From assembly GCA_034670405.1 (NCBI GenBank), contig JAXDDX010000182.1, positions 599,501 through 663,500 on the forward strand: a stretch of 64,000 nt of DNA, in the 5' to 3' direction. A model generated the notes under the pieces. That model saw only the letters and a list, made by a program, of their open reading frames with translations. It did no database searches and was not told where the DNA came from. The DNA comes from Hoplostethus atlanticus. Taxonomy: Eukaryota > Chordata > Actinopteri > Trachichthyiformes > Trachichthyidae. How positions within the stretch are numbered: the stretch's first letter is position 1; every line of letters begins with the position of its first letter. A program made the position numbers and the translations under genes. This document shows, in pieces, positions 35,166-46,585 of the stretch.

Positions 35166-35720
35166 TGGGGAAACAAGTAAACGACTCTAAAAGAACTGCT
35201 GTCAGACCACCTCCTGAGATGGTCTCAGTTCGATTTGTTTCAGAGGGTCTGAGATCGGTTTCAATGAGACCTGTGGCGACAGATGACATGGATAGACAGT
35301 GTAGAGTGTGGCCCAAACCCAGTCTGTCACAAAAGTTTAAACTAGTTGAACTTTTGATGGAGCGGAGGTAAACACCATCCGCTATCGGACTTCATTAGCT
35401 AATGAAATTTGTACAGAGGCGGTCTCTGTCCATGTGGGTTCTGCAATGCCTGCAGGGAAAGAATGGAGGAACAGATTATCACTGCGGTCTCTACCTTTCC
35501 AGAAGCCAGCTACCCAGCTTTATAAAATGTATGAATATATTCACCAGAGAACATTTTCATGGCGGGTGGTGAGCACTCAAACTGGCCTTGCAGTTTCTTT
35601 CTTATAGTTCGTTCTTACAATGTAACCAGGTGGTCAATCAATGCATACTTGCCTGTGAATTTGACAGATGCCATATGTCCCATTTAACATTTACACTTCC
35701 TTATATTATAGTGATTTAGA
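35166..35720. other. Unassigned DNA before the hAT element
   Basis: Nothing recognisable; the open frame at 35165-35371 has no known motif and is probably chance. Confidence 0.5.
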
Positions 35721-35728
35721 CTGACAGT

Positions 35729-36988
35729 TAGGGGTGGGCGGTATAACGGTTGAACCGGTATACCGGTAGAAATCCGTGCCAAGGTAGAGATTTGACTCTA
35801 CCGGATGTACCGGTAGAAGGCTACTTTTAGGCTCTTTGAATGTAAAAATACTTTTTCAAATTTACAAACATAACACACAAAGCTAGCGAACTGCGTGCTG
35901 CCATTTAAAGATAATAAACTAGTTTGTGGAAAAAGACGATGTGAAAAAGTGAGTAGTGCAACGTAAACTTCGACGTAAACAGACGCATGCTTTCTGAAGA
36001 TGCATGGTGAAATGGAAGGCAGCGAGCATGATGCGGGAGCTCCCGTTCCCGATGCAAACAAAGAAGAAGAATTAGTTAGAAAGAAAGGTGCTTCGTCCAT
36101 CATCTGGACGTGGTTTGGGTTTAAAAAGTCGGACCTTGAGCAGAAAACTATTATCTGCAAGCAATGTCGAGCAAGAGTTGTTGCCGGCGGTGGTAACACG
36201 AGCAATCTCTTTTATCACCTCAAAACAAAACATGTCCGCGAGTATGAAGAGAGTACTAGGATGCGCGCAGACACAAGCAGTCCCTCCGCAAGTGGTGCTA
36301 AACGAAAAACCACAATGCAGACGTCGCTAGCCGAGTCATTTTCCAGCAAGCGGTGGAAGGACATTACACATTCCATAACGGAGTACCTATGTAAGGACAT
36401 GGTTCCTATACAAACAGGCTTAAGGCATTGATCAAAACACTGGATCCGAGGTATGTGATGCCAGGTTGAAAATACTTCAGCCAAACTGGAAAAAAGTTTG
36501 CATATAATGTGCTATTTATCTTTATAATTATTTTCTTGGCATGTTGCCTAACCTTTGAAGTTTTTGTTATATACAGTAGAAGTTATTTGAAGTATTGGAA
36601 TACTTGCAATTTACATTTTTATGTTTATTTTTTGGGGAAAATATTTCTTTGTATTGTTCAGAACCTATTTTGGAAAAAAGTTTGCATATAAGGTGCTATT
36701 TATATTTAATACAGTGCAGTTTTGCACAATAAAACATTCATAAACACTTAAGTTCAATGTCAATTTTGTCATAATATACAGATTACACAATACTAATGGA
36801 AGAGCCCAGTAGAAACCTCATAGTTAACCCCCCGGGAATAAATTGTTACCATCCCAGAGTCTTGTACTGCTCCTAAAGCATTTTTATTATTATTATAAGA
36901 AAAACAAATATACCGTGATATATACCGTTACCGTCCACAATTCTAAATATACCGTGATATAAATTTTAGGCCATACCGCCCACCCCTA
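35729..36988 (+). mobile_element. hAT DNA transposon, internally deleted, with intact BED finger
   Basis: Inverted termini TAGGGGTGGGCGGTAT (35729-35744) and ATACCGCCCACCCCTA (36973-36988), flanked by a perfect 8-bp direct duplication CTGACAGT (35721-35728 and 36989-36996), the hAT hallmark. Inside, frame 36000-36431 encodes the transposase N-terminus with a BED zinc finger: SIIWTWFGF, ICKQCRARV, LFYHLKTKH (W/F...CxxC...HxxxxH). Near 36420 the frame breaks, and LIKTLDPRYVMP follows in another frame. The DDE/RNase-H core and dimerisation domain are absent. So it is a non-autonomous derivative about 1.26 kb long. Confidence 0.92.
36000..36431 (+). pseudogene. Truncated hAT transposase (BED-finger N-terminus)
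   Basis: 144-codon remnant of the transposase within the hAT element. The BED finger at about residues 36-80 keeps its aromatic, Cys and His ligands. It is followed by a Ser-rich linker and SLAESFSSKRW. It ends by frameshift just before the conserved LKTLDPRY block, which is preserved out of frame. No catalytic domain. It could in principle still bind DNA if expressed, but no sign of expression is visible. Confidence 0.8.
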
Positions 36989-37284
36989 CTGACAGTGTCC
37001 CCAACATCTAACCAAAGATGACCCAACCTTTATAAGAGTGTGAAGGAGTTTGATCACCTCCTCACACCTCCTACATAAAGCTGAAACATCTAGAAACCTG
37101 ATATGCAATGTTGATCTGTTTCATTTGTTTTCATAGTGGACAGATTTTTTTCAGAATTTTAGGGCACACTTGATCTCAATATTACCTCCAGCACAATTAT
37201 AGTTTCTAGGCATCCTCCTTAAATACATGTCCACATTTCACCAGAGCAGTCAGACATCAGGGGGCAGCCTGGAGCAGATAGCGG

Positions 37285-37420
37285 CTGCACTTACGATTTC
37301 TGGTGACTAGTAGTTTTCTTGACTAGTAGTTTTCTTGCCTACTTATGTTGAATGCACTCATTGTAAGTCACTTTGGATAAAAGCGTCTGCTAAATGACTG
37401 TAATGTAATGTAATGTAATG
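37285..37420 (+). mobile_element. L2-like LINE 3' end with (TGTAA)n tail
   Basis: Reads ATTTCTGGTGACTAGTAG, AAGTCACTTTGGATAAAAGC, GTCTGCTAAATGACTG, then (TGTAA)4. It is the plus-strand counterpart of the ends at 10741, 53040 and 59562. An imperfect 20-bp tandem duplication (TTGACTAGTAGTTTTC) lies at 37320. Confidence 0.85.
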
Positions 37421-37790
37421 TGCCTTGCTCAAAGACACTTTGACAGGGATGAATGCGTTTGTTGCAGGGATCAAACCTGTGACCTTCCAGTTACGGGGCA
37501 GACTGCCTGCAATCTCTAATGAGATGTGCTGAAATAACAGCTGTTATTAAGGCAGAGTGTCTGGGTTGATCGATGACACAAACTAAACTGGTCTTTTAAT
37601 AGAGTAGATATTTGGTGAATGATTTCTTTGGGTTATCTAATGTGCACTAAACAGTACAATGACTGCATACATTTTTAATATGGGTGTCCCCAGTGGGAAT
37701 TGAACCCCCAACCCTGCAGTGTTAGTGCCTTGCTCTACCTACGAAGACATACAGGACCCAGCTAACATTAAGCCCATCCAACCCGTCATA
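37421..37790. other. Intron 1 5' part: two tRNA-like/SINE-type scraps
   Basis: GCAGGGATCAAACCTGTGACC (37466) and GGGAATTGAACCCCCAACCC (37695) resemble inverted tRNA B-box regions common beside fish LINE/SINE ends. Neither is a complete tRNA. Confidence 0.45.
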
Positions 37791-37791
37791 C

Positions 37792-38274
37792 CTCCAGGCG
37801 GTCGGCGTGCAGCACGATGAACTTGGTAGCGTTGATGCACTCCAGCTCGATGCTGACCTCTCCGGAGAAGGTGAAGTTGTCCATGTAGACGGCCAGCCGC
37901 AGGTCGTAATGCCGCGGCCTCACCGAACCCGGCAGGCGCGAGTTCCTCCATGGCTGAACCACATCATCCTCCCCCCTCTCCCCCGTCCTCTCCCCTTTAC
38001 TCCCGTTAAACTTTGCAGACCCGGCAGCGCCTCGTGAGTTCGATTGCCCCACCCCGTCTCCGCTGCACTCCTCGAAGCGCACGCTGAGCAGCACGGCCAC
38101 CGCGGTGACAATGATGAGCATGAGGATGGACAGAGCAAAGCCCAGCACCAGACGCTTGTGTACCGTGATGTGGCGCTCGGTGGTTCGAGGACGGACCACC
38201 ACCGAGTCTGCCCACTGGTCCGAGAGATTGCGACCGTTCCTCATGGTGCCGGGGCTGCTGTCGTTTAGTCCCAT
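37792..38274 (-). CDS. trhde: trhde exon 1 (N-terminus of TRH-degrading ectoenzyme)
   Basis: First coding exon of an M1-family type II membrane aminopeptidase that inactivates thyrotropin-releasing hormone at the cell surface. It encodes 161 residues. The cytoplasmic tail carries the family-typical stretches LSDQWADSV and VRPRTTERH, followed by HKRLVLGF. A hydrophobic signal-anchor helix spans about residues 42-64. A short acidic/Gly-rich linker follows, then the start of the M1 beta domain (RPRHYDLRL, NFTFSGEV). N-glycosylation sequons are visible at N90, N133 and N148. The start at 38274 is chosen because MGLND aligns with the vertebrate TRHDE start; an in-frame ATG at 38328 is a less likely alternative. 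The exon ends after LE in phase 0 at a GTATGA donor (GT at 37791-37790). Which fish paralogue this is cannot be decided here. Confidence 0.93.
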
Positions 38275-39370
38275 TTGGCAAAAGAATGTCACTTTAATAG
38301 GGAGGAAAAGATTCTGATTCCAGTTCAAAGAAAGCTCATTTATGCCCAGTTCCTATTGCAGGTAATTTATGGCCAATCTGTTGTGTAAAACCAAGCTATT
38401 CTTCTGTTTCCAACGTCCCAGAGCCCACAACCAAAACCTCAGTTCCAAAACCAGTTCTCAATCTGTAAAACATCCAGTTTGTGTTGCTGAAAATCCAGCC
38501 ATTACTTTCTTAGCCTGGGGATCTGAAACTGGATTGGTGTAATGTCCTTCAGGTCCAATTTGAGATGGAAAATCAAAACTGCATGTCTACATTTCAGGGT
38601 CAAAACTCAAAACCAGCTCTTTGACAGAAACGATGAGATAGTTGTTCATGTTCGGTCTGTGGTGGAGGAAAATCAATGCTGCATGGCTCAGTTTCAGGTG
38701 TAGAGGAGGCTGAGGAGGAGGTATACTGTTAAGGATGTGACCATTCAGTGAGCCTACTATCCATAGGTGGTATCCTCTATATGACCAGAGATAGAGGTGG
38801 TATACTGCTATAATGCTAAGACCCTACAATATGAGGTAAAGTAAAGGAAATACTGTATCCAAAACACAAGGTAAATTTTGTTTTATTTTTCTGCTGACTA
38901 TCCTGTAAAATCAGTTTTGGGCAACAGGAAACTGCATTTTGAAGTTGTGAAAGGGTTGACAAGGCTTTGCTCTGTTCACCAGAGAGAGAGGTAGCTATGC
39001 TCAGTTAAACTCAGGATGGACATGGCTAAGATCTTGGTTAAACTAAAACAAAAACACCAGAGAGATTGGTAGGTTAGGAGCCCTAAATAAGGCTACTTTT
39101 CAGACTAAAAGCTTTGCAAGTCCTACAATAAACACAGCAGCAAAAGTATAAATCCCTAAGGGACTATTGTAGAGCTATTAAAGTGATAGAATAATCCAAA
39201 AGTACCATAAGGACACTAAAGTCAGACACACTGCGAAACCCTCCAGGAATATTATAGTTTTTCATTGATAAAGTGAAGATAACCTGGTTAGTCTGAACCT
39301 CCTTTCGGTCCTCAGTCTCAGAACGATGGATGGAAATATGAAGAATGAAAGAGAGAAAGACATGGGAAGC
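38275..39370. other. Region immediately upstream of the trhde start codon
   Basis: Presumably 5' UTR and possibly promoter-proximal DNA of trhde. It has no conserved coding exon or clear TATA motif that I can defend. The transcription start cannot be placed from sequence alone. Confidence 0.35.
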
Positions 39371-39374
39371 GTTT

Positions 39375-39584
39375 CTCTCCCTGTCTGCCTCTACCTGTCT
39401 CTCTCCCTGTCTGCCTCTACCTGTCTCTCTCCCTGTCTGCCTCTACCTGTCTCTCTCCCAGTCTGCCTCTACCTGTCTCTCTCTCTATTCTGTTCCTCTC
39501 TTCCTAGCTGTCTTCCTCTGCCTCCTTACCTCTCTATTCTCGCTCTATTCTCTCTCTCTCTATATATATATATATATTATATAT

Positions 39585-39619
<35 letters not shown>

Positions 39620-39626
39620 TATATAT

Positions 39627-39657
<31 letters not shown>

Positions 39658-39660
39658 CTC
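39375..39660. repeat. 26-bp CT-rich repeat then (CT)n(TA)n
   Basis: Four to five copies of CTGTCTGCCTCTACCTGTCT plus CTCTCC (39377-39485), then alternating CT and TA dinucleotide runs to 39660. Confidence 0.92.
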
Positions 39661-39744
39661 TTGAGGTGGGCTAAGTGGATAATTTATGGCCTGCATGTGG
39701 ATTTACTTCACCAGAGTATGAGAGGAATAAATCACACCATTATT

Positions 39745-39747
39745 CCA

Positions 39748-39782
<35 letters not shown>
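39745..39782. repeat. (CT)n microsatellite
   Basis: Uninterrupted TCTC run at 39752-39782. Confidence 0.95.
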
Positions 39783-39784
<2 letters not shown>

Positions 39785-39929
39785 CATTCACTTGTATAAG
39801 CTAATGCTCCCGCCCACTGAGCTCAGGTGGTCCCAGCTCCCAGAAAATTCCACTAAATCCTTTCACTCTTTATTCCGTTAATCAGTTAATATCCACTGAT
39901 TGATTTATTCCGTTAATAATAATAATATT

Positions 39930-40860
39930 GATAAGATAATATCCGGTCCTCCGTACGTGTCCAGTACCGGCTGATGAACCTGCTCCCAGTCCGTTTGAAT
40001 CCGTTTAAAGATTCCGTTAACAGATCTCCTATTAGATGAAGAACCGGATCCGCATCAACTTCTGCGGTACCCGGTAACTTCGCTCCTCCGTTTAAAGGCG
40101 GTGAGCCCCGTTTCTACCGACGTCCATCCCTTAGGAAACGCCGGTACCCGGCACCGGTGCGCTGAGACAGAAACGTGAAGGAGGTTCTCGTTTTGTTCCG
40201 TTAGTGACAGAAACCGTCAACACCGTCTTGTTCACCGTTAATCCGTTAAAACCGGATCATCATGAAGTTCTCTCCCCGGTGAAACAGAAACAGAAACGGA
40301 ACAAATAGGACCGGCAAAAATCCTTACTTAAGCACCGGTAACCGGTAACTTCTCTCCTTTTTCTACTGACAGTCCAATTCAGAAACGGGAAAATGGGCTG
40401 TGTATCCGGTAACCGCTGGTCCATTTGATTGTCAGTCAGAAACCGTAACACCGTCCTGTTTCACACCGAGAGGACACTTCCATCAAAGATCCATTAAAAC
40501 ACCAGAGATCCGTTTCCCGCCAGACCGACCGGGTCTCCGGTAATCAGTTAATCCGGATCCTCGGCAATTTGTATTCAATCTCTCTCCATTTCCCGTCGAC
40601 CGACGCCCAGCGGTGATGATGATGATCGTCTCCTCAGGTCTCGTGCTGCTACCGGTCCTGTTCGAGCTTCTCTGCTACTGACAGGCACGAGCACACTGAG
40701 AAAAAACAGCGGAGCTTCGCGAGTCTCTCTCGCTCTCTCTCGCTCTCTCTCTCTCTGTCTTTCTCGCTCGCTCTCTCGCTCTCGCTCTCTCTCTGTCTTT
40801 CTCGCTCGCTCTCTCTCTCTCTCTCTCGCTCTCTCGCTCTCTCGCTCTCTGTGGAAAAAC
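39930..40860. promoter_or_regulatory. CpG-containing candidate 5' region of trhde, ending in a CT/CGCT tract
   Basis: Compared with its AT-rich surroundings, this stretch is visibly enriched in CCGG, CCGT and CGGT words, with many short near-repeats of ACCGGTAACC/ATCCGTTAA. It ends with a polypyrimidine CTCTCGCTCTCT tract at 40722-40853. It lies 1.7-2.6 kb upstream of the trhde start codon on the correct side. A promoter role is inference from position and CpG content only. Confidence 0.3.
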
Positions 40861-40962
40861 AATATTGACAGAATTCAAGAACCAATTACATACAGTGTGT
40901 GTACAATATGTCTGTGTGTCTGAGATATCAACAGTTGAATCTAATATGACAACACCATGCAT

Positions 40963-40969
<7 letters not shown>

Positions 40970-41000
<31 letters not shown>

Positions 41001-41120
41001 GAGAGACAGACAGTGTACTGTGTGTATATGAGAGAAATATTGTAGGACGCCTCCTTGCGGCCAGTGGTGAAACTAAAGGTGACGAGTGAGAGAGAGTGAG
41101 AGAGAGAGAGAGAGAGAGAC
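40970..41120. repeat. (CAGA)n and (GA)n microsatellites
   Basis: CAGACAGA run at 40966-41010 and GA run at 41085-41119. Confidence 0.93.
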
Positions 41121-41234
41121 CAAACCAAAAACTTATATTCCCTTATAGATACCACACACCCTAAATAAAAAATAAAACACAGCACCAGCAGCCCACAGAA
41201 GCACTTGCATGCATTGCACTGCCCACTATTCCTT

Positions 41235-41520
41235 AGGGATCATAGCCAGCCCCAGGAAGCGAGGTAGTGCCCAGGCTGGCCACAGTACAAACAGACATTG
41301 GCGGTGATCCTCCTCCTTCGCTCCGTGCGAGACAGGCGGGTCTGGACGACCTGCATCAGCTGGTGGGCGTGGTTAACAGCCGTCATCACTGGAGCAGTGA
41401 CCTCCCTCTGGGGAATACCAGAGCGGTTGGAATGCGGATTTGCGGATCCATTTCTGTACAGCTGCAACACACCTGGGATGCAGTTTAGGTGCACACCCAC
41501 GAGTGCCTCTGGAGACTTGA
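41235..41520 (-). mobile_element. Gypsy-like gag fragment (CCHC knuckle)
   Basis: Minus-strand frame with CLYCGQPGHYLASW, a C-x2-C-x4-H zinc knuckle of the type seen in fish Ty3/gypsy gag, preceded by HLNCIPGVLQLYRNGS in the same frame. The fourth ligand (Cys) is replaced or shifted. Possibly part of the same old element as 42925-43212. Confidence 0.5.
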
Positions 41521-42924
41521 CTTTACAACTGGCAAGTCTGGTAAACCAACAAATGATTACAGGTAAGCTAATAATATCAGAAGGAAGAATGCTTTTTGAT
41601 CCGTGACTGTATCTATTTAGCGAAGTTTAGGAGCTGCATGCCAGGAAGTCCCGGGGTGGCGTAGTCAGGCTATATCCTTAAATTCTACAGTCCTATATCC
41701 TACAGTACCGGGGTCTGTGACAGACAGAGACACAGGCAGGAGGCAGAGTTAACAGGCCAGCGGGGCCGTTTAATTCACAACATCCACATATAAACCCGAC
41801 CCGGGTTTGACGGCAGTTGTTCGGCCGTCTCCAGCGCTGGTGCCCCTCCCTCTGTCCCGATGGGCCAGCCGTGGAGCACCAAAGCCGACCAGCCTGCCTG
41901 GCCGCCTGGCCAGCTCTTCCAGGCTGCCCCCGGCTGCGTCCTCCACGGACCTCGGTTGGACGCGGCAGCTGGAGGCGGCCCGGTCCAGCTCCGTCTCTCC
42001 CGCTGCTGCTGGTTCAGCTCGCTCCCTGCTCTTCTCCACCTGAGTCCGACTCGACTCCTCCGTCTCCTGTCGAACTCAGCCATTCGCTCCGTCAGCCTCT
42101 CACACTGATGCACTTTCGCTCACACAGTCACGCACAGGTTAAAAGGCTTGGTTGCAATCAGCCCCAATTGGCTGCAGCCGTGCTGGGTCGACTCTCACCT
42201 GGACCCAGCCTATGCCTCACCCAGTCTGCCACAGAGATGTATATCAACATACATGTGATAATTTGGTGTCTGATCTTGTAAACAAGTCACAGTGGAACAG
42301 TAATTTCATGCGTTTCCAATGTTTTACCTTCTCTACCACTGCACAGAAAGTAGGCATTTTCTTTTGAAAGTGGTTACAGGCAGCCATGCCTCTATTGTCA
42401 GTCTTTTAAGGGCTATTGTGATTTACTTTCAAAAGTTTTTGCAGCTTTTTGAGATGTGACATTTATTCTGAACCAAGAATTCTTGGTTTTATGTATATGT
42501 TGACTATATTTATTGGTTACATATAATGTAAATAAAAACTCCTTTTAATGATGTGTCTGTCTGTCTGTCTGTGTCCCTGATGATACAGTGATAGAGAATG
42601 AGCTCATATTGCTGCTGAGCACCATAAGCTGAGCTGAACATCTGTCTCAGAACAGTAGTAATACTCTGTAGCTTGGGACACTTGTACTTTGTACCTATAG
42701 TGTAAGCTGCTTTGTTACTTTACCTGCAGCAATAAGAAAAAAATGTTGGATAGACTGAATATTATTAATCTATTCCACCACTGCCTTAATTCCAAATAAC
42801 GTGGAGTTATGTGTTGTAGGGGCCTAAAATAGCCCCTAATTAGAGGCATTTTTATGTTCATATAATAGTGATTTCTGTGCCACCTCAAAATTACCACTGG
42901 TCTCATCACAGCCACCGCCTTGAA
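41521..42924. other. Unassigned DNA between gypsy scraps
   Basis: A GC-richer part (41760-42100) has overlapping open frames in several frames, none with a recognised domain. The sequence CAATCAGCCCCAATTGGCTG (42157) is a short palindromic stretch. The remainder shows nothing. Confidence 0.45.
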
Positions 42925-43212
42925 AATTGCCTGGCTCCACCACTGGGTTGGAGCTCCTCTCTCTCCAGCGCTGTCAGGTGGGCTTAGCTGTGGTTCGCAA
43001 ACCGGGAGAGCTGGGGTTCGGGATCCGCTGGAACGGCAGGAGGCAGGGCCGCTGGCTGGGGTGGCAGTTGGATCCGCTGATCCGGATGGATAAATTGTCC
43101 ATACTGCTTTTAGATTCTGGCTTACACTCTGAATCTCTTGCTTATGTCTTCCCAGCATTGAGCCCTGTCTCTCTAAGACAGCTCGTAGCTGGTGTAGGTT
43201 TGCTGATTCCAT
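42925..43212 (-). mobile_element. Gypsy-like gag N-terminal fragment
   Basis: Minus-strand frame starting MESANLHQLRAVLERQG, LGRHKQEIQSVSQ and later PALPVCEPQLSPPDSAGE. The PQLSPPE-type stretch is typical of fish Ty3/gypsy gag. No protease, RT or integrase nearby. Confidence 0.5.
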
Positions 43213-43264
43213 AATGGCCAGATTGTACTGTCAGGGCCTCGGAGGGAATCAAATGCAGACACTC

Positions 43265-43975
43265 TCAGACAGAGGCAGAAATGCAGTTCCCAACTGCCAA
43301 AGCTTCACTTTTCCTCCAGTTTACTTTTACAGCTGATATTAATCCAATATCTGTAACAATTTCTTGCAACATATCAGCATCCTCCTCTTTTTTAATAACA
43401 ACAACATCGTCTGCATAGGCTGATAAAATGTGACTTGTATTAAAATGAGGTAAAACCAATCCTTCAATACAATACCTTCAATACCTTATCCTTTGCAACA
43501 TGGGCTCTATAGAAAGTGCATATAGCATCCCTGAGAGTGCACAACCTGCCTTATACCTCTGCCCACTTTAAAAGGGGCACTCAACCCTCCATTGATCTTT
43601 AGTACACTCCCAGTGTCCTGGTATAAAACCTTGATCATAGCGATGAGGCCTCGGCTGAGTCTTCCAGAGGTGGAGGTGTTCACCTGGTCAAAAGCCTTTT
43701 CCTGATCTATAGAAATTAAATGAGTGTCTATACCCAAAGAACTAGAGATGTCCAAAATATCCCAAATTAGAGACACAGTGTATTCTGGACCAACCAGACA
43801 CACAGTATGTCTGGTCCTGATGGATGACCTGGTCCATGACCTCTTTCAGTCTATTGGCCAGAGCTTTGGACAGGATCTTGTAGTGCGTACATAAGAGGGG
43901 CCTGGTCATCCCTCCATCCAACCTGGTCATCTCTCTATCCTCCACTGAAATTACCTTTGACCATCCCACTCCACA
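43265..43975 (-). mobile_element. Tx1/L1-like LINE RT fragment
   Basis: Minus-strand pieces in several frames: LLCTHYKILSKALANRLKEV and DQTYCV (43900-43800), LISIDQEKAFDQV (43730-43690), INGGLSAPFKVGRGIRQ (43600-43550) and the catalytic region ILSAYADDVVVIKKEEDA (43440-43380), followed by VNWRKSEALAVG. Broken by frameshifts; order is collinear with an RT domain. Confidence 0.8.
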
Positions 43976-43994
43976 TGCTCCATCATGACTGGAA

Positions 43995-46585
43995 ACAAGA
44001 TCTGGTTCCTCCTCTGCTGTTCCTTCACTTCTCTTTCACCCTTGACCATTCTGTCGTTCCTTCACTTCTCTTTCACCCTTGACCATTCTGTCGTTCCTTC
44101 ACTTCTTTCGTCATAATCATTCTGTCGTTCCTTCACTTCTTTCGTCATAATCATTCTGCCGTTCCTTCACTTCTTTCGTCATAATCATTCTGTCGTTCAT
44201 TCACTTCTTTCATCATGATCATTCTGTCGTTCCTTCACTTCTTTCATCGTGATCATTCTGTCGTTCCTTCACTTCTTTCGTCGTGATCATTCTGTCGTTC
44301 CTTCACTTCTTTCGTGATAATCATTCTGTCGTTCCTTCACTTTCGTGATAATCATTCTGTCGTTCCTTCACTTCTTTCATCGTGATCATTCTGTCATTCC
44401 TTCACTTCTTTCGTCATAATAATTCTGTCGTTCCTTCACTTCTTTCGTCATAATCATTCTGTCGTTCCTTCACTTCTTTCGTCATAATCATTCTGTCGTT
44501 CATTCACTTCTTTCATCGTGATCATTCTGTCGTTCCTTCACTTCTTTCATCGTGATCATTCTGTCGTTCCTTCACTTCTTTCATTGTGATCATTCTGTCG
44601 TTCTGTCACTTCTTTCGTCATGATCATTCTGTCGTTCCTTCACTTCTTTCATCATGATCATTCTGTCGTTCCTTCACTTCTTTCATCATGATCATTCTGT
44701 CGTTCCTTCACTTCTTTCATCATGATCATTCAGTCGTTCTTTCACTTCTTTCGTCGTAATCATTCTGTCGTTCCTTCACTTCTTTCATCATGATCATTCT
44801 GTCGTTCTGTCACTTCTTTCATTGTGATCATTCTGTCGTTCCTTCACTTTTTCGTCATGATCATTCTGTCATTCCTTCACTTCTTTCATCATGATCATTC
44901 TGTCGTTCCTTCACTTCTTTCATCGTGATCATTCTGTCGTTCCTTCACTTCTTTCGTCATAATCATTGTCGTTCCTTCACTTCTTTCGTCATAATCATTC
45001 TGTCGTTCATTCACTTCTTTCATCGTGATCATTCTGTCGTTCCTTCACTTCTTTCGTCATAATCATTTTGTCGTTCCTTCACTTCTTTCGTCATAATCAT
45101 TCTGTCGTTCATTCACTTCTTTCATCGTGATCATTCTGTCGTTCCTTCACTTCTTTCATCGTGATCATTCTGTCGTTCCTTCACTTCTTTCGTCGTGATC
45201 ATTCTGTCATTCTGTCACTTCTTTCGTCATGATCATTCTGTTGTTCCTTCACTTCTTTCATCCTGATCATTCTGTCGTTCCTTCACTTCTTTCATCATGA
45301 TCATTCTGTCGTTCCTTCACTTCTTTCATCCTGATCATTCTGTCGTTCCTTCACTTCTTTCATCATGATCATTCTGTCGTTCCTTCACTTCTTTCATCAT
45401 GATCATTCTGTCGTTCCTTCACTTCTTTCGTCGTAATCATTCTGTCGTTCCTTCACTTCTTTCATCATGATCATTCTGTCGTTCCTTCACTTCTTTCATC
45501 ATAATCATTCTGTCGTTCCTTCACTTCTTTCGTCATAATCATTCTGTCGTTCCTTCACTTCTTTCGTCATGATCATTCTGTCGTTCCTTCACTTCTTTCA
45601 TCGTGATCATTCTGTCGTTCCTTCACTTCTTTCATCATAATCATTCTGTCATTCCTTCACTTCTTTCATCGTGATCATTCTGTCGTTCCTTTACTTCTTT
45701 CATCATAATCATTCTGTCGTTCCTTCACTTCTTTCGTCATGATCATTCTGTCATTCCTTCACTTCTTTCATCGTGATCATTCTGTCGTTCCTTCACTTCT
45801 TTCATCATAATCATTCTGTCGTTCCTTCACTTCTTTCATCATGATCATTCTGTCGTTCCTTCACTTCTTTCATCATGATCATTCTGTCGTTCCTTCACTT
45901 TTCTTTCATCATGATCATTCTGTCGTTCCTTCACTTCTTTCATCATGATCATTCTGTCGTTCTGTCACTTCTTTCGTCATGATCATTCTGTCGTTCCTTC
46001 ACTTCTTTCATCGTGATCATTCTGTCGTTCCTTCACTTCTTTCATCATGATCATTCTGTCGTTCCTTCACTTTTCTTTCATCATGATCATTCTGTCGTTC
46101 CTTCACTTCTTTCATCATGATCATTCTGTCGTTCTGTCACTTCTTTCGTCATGATCATTCTGTCGTTCCTTCACTTCTTTCATCGTGATCATTCTGTCGT
46201 TCCTTCACTTCTTTCATCATGATCATTCTGTCGTTCCTTCACTTCTTTCGTCATAATCATTCTGTCGTTCCTTCACTTCTTTCGTCATAATCATTCTGTC
46301 GTTCATTCACTTCTTTCATCATGATCATTCTGTCGTTCCTTCACTTCTTTCATCATGATCATTCTGTTGTTCCTTCACTTCTTTCGTCGTGATCATTCTG
46401 TCGTTCCTTCACTTCTTTCGTGATAATCATTCTGTCGTTCCTTCACTTCTTTCATCGTGATCATTCTGTCGTTCCTTCACTTCTTTCGTCATAATCATTC
46501 TGTCGTTCCTTCACTTCTTTCATCATGATCATTCTGTCGTTCCTTCACTTCTTTCATCATGATCATTCTGTTGTTCTGTCACCTC
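43995..46585. repeat. 34-bp minisatellite, about 76 copies, 5' of trhde
   Basis: Unit TCTGTCGTTCCTTCACTTCT then TTCATCATGATCAT, 2.6 kb long. Variants are concentrated in one 8-base block (CATCATGA, CGTCATAA, CATCGTGA, CGTCGTGA, CGTGATAA) and at GTTCCTTC/GTTCATTC/GTTCTGTC. A few units are shortened or lengthened by 1-5 bp. It lies 5.7-8.3 kb upstream of the trhde start codon. Confidence 0.96.

Noticed and set aside
41775-42281. Overlapping ORFs of 78-154 codons on both strands in a GC-rich stretch
   Set aside because: Open in many frames because of base composition; no recognisable domain or splice structure.
4264-46585. Possible CRISPR arrays because of many regular repeats
   Set aside because: Repeats are head-to-tail with no unique spacers, and the genome is clearly a vertebrate's.
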